In this document: one piece after another, positions 59,713 to 64,000 of the stretch | Numbering within the stretch: the first letter of the stretch is position 1 | Layout: each line of letters opens with the position of its first letter | DNA from: Neisseria lactamica NS19 | GTDB lineage: Bacteria > Pseudomonadota > Gammaproteobacteria > Burkholderiales > Neisseriaceae | Direction of reading: 5' to 3' | Length of the DNA: 64,000 nt | Assembly (NCBI GenBank): GCA_000193795.2 | Contig: AEPI01000023.1 | Coordinates: forward strand, 1-64,000 | Notes under the pieces: model-generated | The model's database searches: none | What the model saw: only the letters and a program-made list of their open reading frames with translations | Told to the model about the DNA's origin: nothing | Made by a program: the position numbers and the translations under genes

Positions 59713-60873
59713 ATGAATATGGAAAATTATTTTTCTAACTTAAATTTAGACATCAGAACACATAAACTCGGCACATTTACCGATCAAAAAGTAACCCCGG
59801 ATGTATTATGTGCCGTAGCAGAATGTATCAGCGAATATGTTGAAAAGATTGGAGAAATATTTAGCATTAACGATATTCGTTATTCAGATTATGCCGAATA
59901 TATCGCCACCGCCGTATTTAAAAAACCATCCATTGAAAATGCCGGTAGCGAATACGATAAATTTTTTTCACAACCGATTAAAATGCTGAGCTATTGTGGC
60001 GTATTAAGCGAAGAAAAGTTTTCTAGATCCTATCGGTACGGCGTACAGAATAATAAAATCCTGCAATATATTGCCAATCGTGAAAGAAATGCCCTAAATT
60101 TCATCCAAGCATTTAGTGAAAAATTATTAAAAGACAGTGATATTTATCCAAAATTTGCCGATTTTTTTGCCCAGCCTAATAAAAATACGTTTGAAAGTAT
60201 GAAAACGGCGTTTACCGATCTTGTTATCCAAAACACACCCAAAAATACCGAAGTAGAAGTTCGCCGTATTTTTACCAAAATCATTAATCCATTGGCTTAT
60301 AAACATAATACTTTTGGCACAAGAAAAGGGAGTATTTCCAATACCCCCATTACATTAGACGAGCTTTATTACAATCGCCTAAACTGGCGAGATAAAGGCA
60401 AAGAAAAATCGCTCACTCGCAAAGAAGCTCAAGCTCTATTTGCCGATAGTGCAAATGCCGCAAATTTGAATTATTTAGTTAATAAAGCCAAAAAATTTGT
60501 CAAAACGCTACACAAAACCAGCGAAGTTCAACGTTTTGATCCCACAGAAGCCAATCAGGCACATCATATTTTTATGGCAAGCGAATTTCCTGATTTAGCA
60601 TCGCTGCCTGAAAATCTGATTTGCCTGACACCAAACCAGCATTTCAATTTGGCACACCCAAGCAATAAAACCGCCGTTATTGACAAACATTACCAGCGTA
60701 TTTGCCTGATGGCGAAATTGGACAGTATTGAGCAAGATAACCGTGCTAATACAGGCAATTACGATTACCATGAATTTATTCATGTACTCAATACGGGATT
60801 TAATACAGATCAGTTTGATGTTTCTATGAGTTACGAAACATTGAAGCATCGTATTTTAATGTTTGATTTTTAA
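59713..60873 (+). CDS. Type II restriction endonuclease, HNH-like
   Basis: A 386-residue protein starting 11 bases after the methyltransferase with GAGGAG upstream. The C-terminal part has the ββα-Me/HNH pattern: NQAHHIF (His284-His285) then CLTPNQHFNLAH (Asn308, His310, His315). The N-terminal 200 residues, probably DNA recognition, match nothing I know. Pairing with a dual-strand methyltransferase suggests a type IIS enzyme cutting outside an asymmetric site; HphI belongs to this nuclease class, so an HphI-like specificity is plausible but unproved. Confidence 0.82.
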   Translation: MNMENYFSNLNLDIRTHKLGTFTDQKVTPDVLCAVAECISEYVEKIGEIFSINDIRYSDYAEYIATAVFKKPSIENAGSEYDKFFSQPIKMLSYCGVLSEEKFSRSYRYGVQNNKILQYIANRERNALNFIQAFSEKLLKDSDIYPKFADFFAQPNKNTFESMKTAFTDLVIQNTPKNTEVEVRRIFTKIINPLAYKHNTFGTRKGSISNTPITLDELYYNRLNWRDKGKEKSLTRKEAQALFADSANAANLNYLVNKAKKFVKTLHKTSEVQRFDPTEANQAHHIFMASEFPDLASLPENLICLTPNQHFNLAHPSNKTAVIDKHYQRICLMAKLDSIEQDNRANTGNYDYHEFIHVLNTGFNTDQFDVSMSYETLKHRILMFDF

Positions 60874-60892
60874 ATAAATATTTTAAAAATAA

Positions 60893-60926
60893 AAAACACG
60901 AATCTCATGAAGCGGATTCGTGTTTT
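60893..60926. terminator. Bidirectional terminator
   Basis: AAAACACGAATC (60893-60904) and GATTCGTGTTTT (60915-60926) are perfect 12-bp arms with A- and T-rich tails, between the converging endonuclease gene and the orphan gene. Confidence 0.9.
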
Positions 60927-60936
60927 AAATTAGAAT

Positions 60937-61308
60937 TTACATATTCGCACCAGCATCAAATTCTGCATGAAATTGAGATGGAATATTTGCTTTTATTGTT
61001 GAAAGATTTTGTTTTCCACCAGAAACAAAACCTAACTGAGATAGCATTTCAAAAAGCTTATTACAATTTAGCCTATATGCAATATTACCTACGCCTGCCG
61101 TAAATTTAAATCCTAGTGGCACAAAAATATTTTGTGCGTTACTTGAGAAAAACTGTATACGTCCCTCATCACCCCAAGCACCTTGCACACTATTTTTTTC
61201 AAAAACTAAATTTACATCATTAGGATGATTTGCCAAATAGCCGATAAACTTGTAAAGGTCCTTTTCATCACAATTGATTTGATGATTTCGACCTAATGTA
61301 ATATTCAT
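60937..61308 (-). CDS. Unknown 123-residue protein of the R-M island
   Basis: No family recognised. The protein starts MNITLGRNHQIN with a strong AAGGAG ribosome site, has no signal peptide or membrane span and is acidic in the middle (EKNSVQGAWGDEGRIQFF). It is AT-rich like the neighbouring R-M genes, faces the endonuclease gene and shares the terminator at 60893-60926. It may be a control or immunity-like accessory of the system or an unrelated passenger. Confidence 0.65.
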   Translation of the reverse strand: MNITLGRNHQINCDEKDLYKFIGYLANHPNDVNLVFEKNSVQGAWGDEGRIQFFSSNAQNIFVPLGFKFTAGVGNIAYRLNCNKLFEMLSQLGFVSGGKQNLSTIKANIPSQFHAEFDAGANM

Positions 61309-61466
61309 TAATTATCTCCTTAACAAATTAATTTTAATGATATATTCCTCAAGATTTTCATTTTATCAGTATCTATTGCTGAATTAAAAGAATTGAAACT
61401 CCTATTTCAACGTCCGGCCAAAAAATTCTCCGAGCTTGTCGCTGATTTGGTTGACATATTCAGGTT
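61309..61466. other. Right part of the R-M island
   Basis: AT-rich, no gene seen. It contains the upstream region of the 123-residue protein and ends at the IS terminus at 61467. Confidence 0.5.
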
Positions 61467-62141
61467 GAGACCTTTGCAAAATACCTCTCTTCACCTTTTC
61501 GCTGACAGTCGAAACCCAAACACAGGTTTTCGGCTGTTTCTCTCCCCCAATACCTCCTGATTCTACCCAAATCTCCCCTTAATTCTCCCCGGGCGACCGA
61601 TAATCAGGCATCCGAGCCGCCTTTTAGGCGCAAACAGGCGCACTTAGCCTGTTGGCGGCTTTCAACAGGTTCAAACACATCGCCTTCAGATGGCTTTGCG
61701 CACTCACTTTGCTCAGTCCGAAATAGGCTGCCCGGGCATAGCGGAATTTACGGTGCAGCGTACCGAAGCTCTGTTCGACCACATAACGGGTCTTCGACAA
61801 ATAGCGGTTGCGCTTCGTTTGATTTTCCGTCAGCAGACGGTTGCGGCGGGCTTTGCGCATAATGCCGTCCAGTAACTGATGGTCTTCCAGATGTTGCCGG
61901 TTTTCCTTGCTGTCGTAGCCTTTGTCGGCATAGACGGTCGTATCTTCGGCAATGCCTTCCAACAAAGGCGACAGGTGGGCATTGGCTGGGGTGATGTGCA
62001 GTTTCTCGATATAGCCTTCCTCATCGGTGCGGGTATGTTGTTTGTAACCGAGTCTGTAGAGGCCGTTTTTCTTTGTCTAACGGGCATCTTTATCTTTACT
62101 CGGTGCGGTTTGACTGCTGACTTGTCCTTCGTCATCGACTT
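61467..62141 (-). mobile_element. IS5-family (IS1106-type) remnant, 3' end
   Basis: Starts at the IS terminus GAGACCTTTGCAAAATA (plus strand, 61467) and holds the C-terminal transposase (minus, 62135 to 61624): KVDDEGQVSSQTAPSKDKDA, then TKKNGLYRLGYKQHTRTDEE, VYADKGYDSKENRQHLED and VEQSFGTLHRKFRYARAAYF. A TAG at 62078-62080 interrupts the frame where relatives have Trp (DARWTKKNG), so it is dead. The first part of the gene is missing. Confidence 0.85.
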
Positions 62142-62143
62142 TT

Positions 62144-62303
62144 ATTTTTGCCGCGATGGGAACGGTGTCGGATTGGGTGGCGGTGATTTGGGCATATCTG
62201 ATGATTGAAAGTGAAAAAAGCGGAAGATATTGAGTCATTCGGACACAATGCCGTCTGAAGCGGGAAACGGGCTTCAGACGGCATTGCCGCGCTTATGCGC
62301 CGG
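62144..62303. repeat. Duplicated host sequence, right copy
   Basis: Repeats 56609-56791 with scattered differences: the tail of the small membrane gene, its uptake-sequence terminator and the last codons resembling the phr end. The two copies bracket the R-M island in direct orientation. Confidence 0.8.
62248..62284. terminator. Uptake-sequence hairpin after phr, right copy
   Basis: ATGCCGTCTGAAGC and GCTTCAGACGGCAT are exact arms nine bases past the phr stop, shared with the truncated copy of the small membrane gene. Confidence 0.75.
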
Positions 62304-63591
62304 CGACGGGGCGGGCGGGGTAGCCGTGGGTATCGACCGAACAGGCAAACCGCCAAGGCGTGTGGACGGTGTCGGCGGACAGGTGGGCGAGTTCGGGGAT
62401 GTGCCGTTTGATGAAAGTGCCGTCCGGGTCGGTGCGGTATGAGGCGGCGGCAATGTCGGGGCAGGTGTGCTGTGATGAGGCAAGCCGCCAGTTGCCTTGG
62501 TTGACCGCCGCATCGAAATCGGTCAGCTGTCGGGCAAACCATATCTCGCCTTCGCGGCGGGGGAGGTTTAAAACGTGGCAGAAAAAATCCGCGCTCAAGC
62601 GTCTCAGGGCGGGGTGGAGGCTGCCGGTTTTGTGCAAACAGCGCATAGAGGCATCGATAATCGGGATGCCGGTCTTGCCCTGCTGCCAGAGCGTCAGGAG
62701 CAGGGTGTGTTCCGGATTGCCGTCTGAAGGGTCGTCATCCGCGTGCCGCAGGGCGAGCTGGAGGAAAAAATCGCGGCGGATGATGTTGTCCGCCCACGCG
62801 TTCAGACGGCGTTCGAGGCTTTCCCGCGCGAGCAGGCGCGGCGAGATGCAGCCGGCACTCAAATACGCGCCCATCAGCGAAGTGTTTTTGCGCGAAGGGA
62901 AATCCTTTAAAACGGAGTAGGAAGCCGCCTGTTCGAGAAACCGCCGCCACTGCCGCCAAGCCGCCGTTTCGCCGCCGTTTTGCGGCAGGAAGATGCCGTC
63001 TGAAAGGGCGGCAGGCGGCGGGGCGGAAAGGTTTTCGGGGAAGGGTTGGCGGTATGCCGCGAATAGGTCCGGACCGGCGGGGGGCTGCTTGGAAAAGCGG
63101 TCGAGCCATATTTCGCGGTAGCGGTCGAAATCGGTGTGTGCCGTGCCGCCGTCGGGTATCAGGTCGGTTTTGCCGAAAACGGAACGGTCGTTGACGAAGG
63201 TTAACGCGATGCCGTGTTTGTCCAATTCGTGCCAAAGGGCGTTGTCGGCGAGTTTGTCGGCAAAAGTATGGGATTCGTCGGCGATGACGGTGCGGATATT
63301 GAGGCGGACGGCAAGGCCGACGAGCTCGGCAGGCGATGCCGCCGTGTAGAGCGGGATGCCGCGCCCTGCGAGCACTTGGGCAAGTTCGGCAGCGGATTGG
63401 CGGTAGAACGCGGCGCGGCGAGGGTTGTCTGTTTCGGCATCGTCAATCCAAATACCGATAACGGGCAAACCTTCGGCAACGGCGGCGCATAAGGCGGCGT
63501 TGTCGCAGATGCGGAGGTTTTGCCGGAACCAGACGAGCGTGTGTGCGGCGCGCGTGTCCGCATAAAGGGGGCGGGCGTGTTCAGACGGCAT
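62293..63591 (-). CDS. phr: Deoxyribodipyrimidine photolyase
   Basis: Light-dependent repair of cyclobutane dimers, 432 residues. The antenna domain starts HTLVWFRQNLRICDN; the FAD-binding half shows LKDFPSRKNTSLMGAYLSAG, GIPIIDASMRCLHKTGSLHP and DAAVNQGNWRLASSQHTCPD with the tryptophan and asparagine typical of CPD-class enzymes. The start ATG is the first codon of an uptake sequence (ATGCCGTCTGAA = MPSE), so the first dozen residues are probably not conserved. It overlaps the upstream LysR gene by 11 bases. Confidence 0.92.
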   Translation of the reverse strand: MPSEHARPLYADTRAAHTLVWFRQNLRICDNAALCAAVAEGLPVIGIWIDDAETDNPRRAAFYRQSAAELAQVLAGRGIPLYTAASPAELVGLAVRLNIRTVIADESHTFADKLADNALWHELDKHGIALTFVNDRSVFGKTDLIPDGGTAHTDFDRYREIWLDRFSKQPPAGPDLFAAYRQPFPENLSAPPPAALSDGIFLPQNGGETAAWRQWRRFLEQAASYSVLKDFPSRKNTSLMGAYLSAGCISPRLLARESLERRLNAWADNIIRRDFFLQLALRHADDDPSDGNPEHTLLLTLWQQGKTGIPIIDASMRCLHKTGSLHPALRRLSADFFCHVLNLPRREGEIWFARQLTDFDAAVNQGNWRLASSQHTCPDIAAASYRTDPDGTFIKRHIPELAHLSADTVHTPWRFACSVDTHGYPARPVAGA

Positions 63592-64000
63592 TTCGGCAGC
63601 CTTTCCTGCTGGCGATTTTTTCGTTCAGAAAATCGATGAAACTGCGGACTTTCGCACTCAAAAACGCCCTGTCCGCATAAACGGCATTCAGGCGGTCTGT
63701 CGGGACGGCGTATCCGGGCAGCAGCCTCACCAGCGAGCCGCAACGCAAATCGTGTTCCGCCGCCCAAAACGGCTGATAACCGATGCACGCGCCCGCCTTA
63801 ATCATTTCGCGCATCATCAGCGTATTGTCGGTACGGATGACGGGGGTCAGTTCAAGCCGGTATTTTTTGCCGTCCGATTTGCGGGTGATGTCGAGTTTCT
63901 GCTGGTTGGTGTAGGTCGGCAGGACGGCGGGCAGCCCCGCCACTTCTTCCGGCGTTTCCGGTACGCCGTTGCGCCTCAGGAAATCGGGCGAGGCAAGCAG
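63581..64000 (-). CDS. LysR-family transcriptional regulator, 3' part
   Basis: The frame runs off the right edge of the window and is read to 63581. The visible 139 residues are the C-terminal co-inducer domain: LLASPDFLRRNGVPETPEEV, GACIGYQPFWAAEHDLRCGS, LVRLLPGYAVPTDRLNAVYA and a final helix SFIDFLNEKI. The HTH half and the start are outside. The target is unknown; its stop lies in the uptake sequence that also starts phr. Confidence 0.85.
   Translation of the reverse strand: MLASPDFLRRNGVPETPEEVAGLPAVLPTYTNQQKLDITRKSDGKKYRLELTPVIRTDNTLMMREMIKAGACIGYQPFWAAEHDLRCGSLVRLLPGYAVPTDRLNAVYADRAFLSAKVRSFIDFLNEKIASRKGCRNAV

Noticed and set aside
62160..62232. Second copy of the small membrane protein gene
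   Set aside because: Only the last 25 or so codons are present and no start; it is a duplicated fragment.
1..64000. tRNA, rRNA, riboswitch or prophage
   Set aside because: None of the cloverleaf, rRNA, riboswitch or phage structural signatures was recognised by eye; a covariance search (tRNAscan, Rfam) would be decisive.

Overview
The window is a stretch of Neisseria chromosome, most likely N. meningitidis or a very close relative. The evidence is the dense DNA uptake sequence (core GCCGTCTGAA, often paired as hairpins after genes), three Correia elements (CREE/NEMIS), dRS3/NIME intergenic repeats, fragments of a neisserial IS5-family (IS1106-type) transposase, and a set of recognisable neisserial genes (nuo, lptD, dsbA, amgK, three-HRDC recQ, lipoprotein DsbA). 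No rRNA, tRNA or CRISPR array was seen.

Layout. 1-3.9 kb: argG, a small membrane protein, a molybdopterin-binding-domain protein and an S49 peptidase. 4-4.66 kb: a Correia element and a regulatory region with a Fur-like box. 4.66-21.84 kb: the complete 14-gene respiratory complex I operon nuoA-N, interrupted by four kinds of non-complex-I cargo: a cold-shock/membrane/excalibur protein behind a G9 tract, an ACT-domain protein, a truncated FAD-binding protein and an AEC-family transporter. 21.9-23.1 kb: DUF2818 protein, an AT-rich membrane protein and a 30-residue lipoprotein. 23.2-30.5 kb, minus strand: ispA-xseB, rsgA, an ABC exporter, ruvA, a PepSY protein, rlpA, trmL and comF. 30.5-33.6 kb, plus strand: bioH, a frameshifted bioC and a 498-residue orphan protein. 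33.6-39.4 kb, minus strand: recQ, trpC, a YheT-type hydrolase and murJ. 39.6-45 kb: envelope biogenesis genes dsbA, amgK (minus), lptD and a surA-type isomerase. 45-47 kb: two NIME repeat clusters flanking a small YadA-anchor gene with a G10 tract in its signal peptide, out of frame here. 47-56.2 kb: an RNB ribonuclease, a LOG-family gene, purB, an O-acyltransferase, a DUF533 protein and a frameshifted dinG. 56.2-62.3 kb: a restriction-modification island (fused m5C/m6A methyltransferase, HNH-type endonuclease, one orphan gene) bracketed by two IS remnants and by a duplicated piece of host sequence. 62.3-64 kb: phr and the 3' part of a LysR regulator.

Functionally the window combines energy metabolism (complex I, probably Fur-linked), outer-membrane and peptidoglycan assembly (LptD, SurA, DsbA, MurJ, AmgK, RlpA), DNA repair (RecQ, RuvA, DinG, Phr, XseB) and several contingency or mobile features: two poly-G tracts, two homopolymer frameshifts, an R-M island and mixed uptake-sequence dialects in and around the nuo operon. 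All calls rest on reading the sequence and remembered family knowledge; no database search was run.
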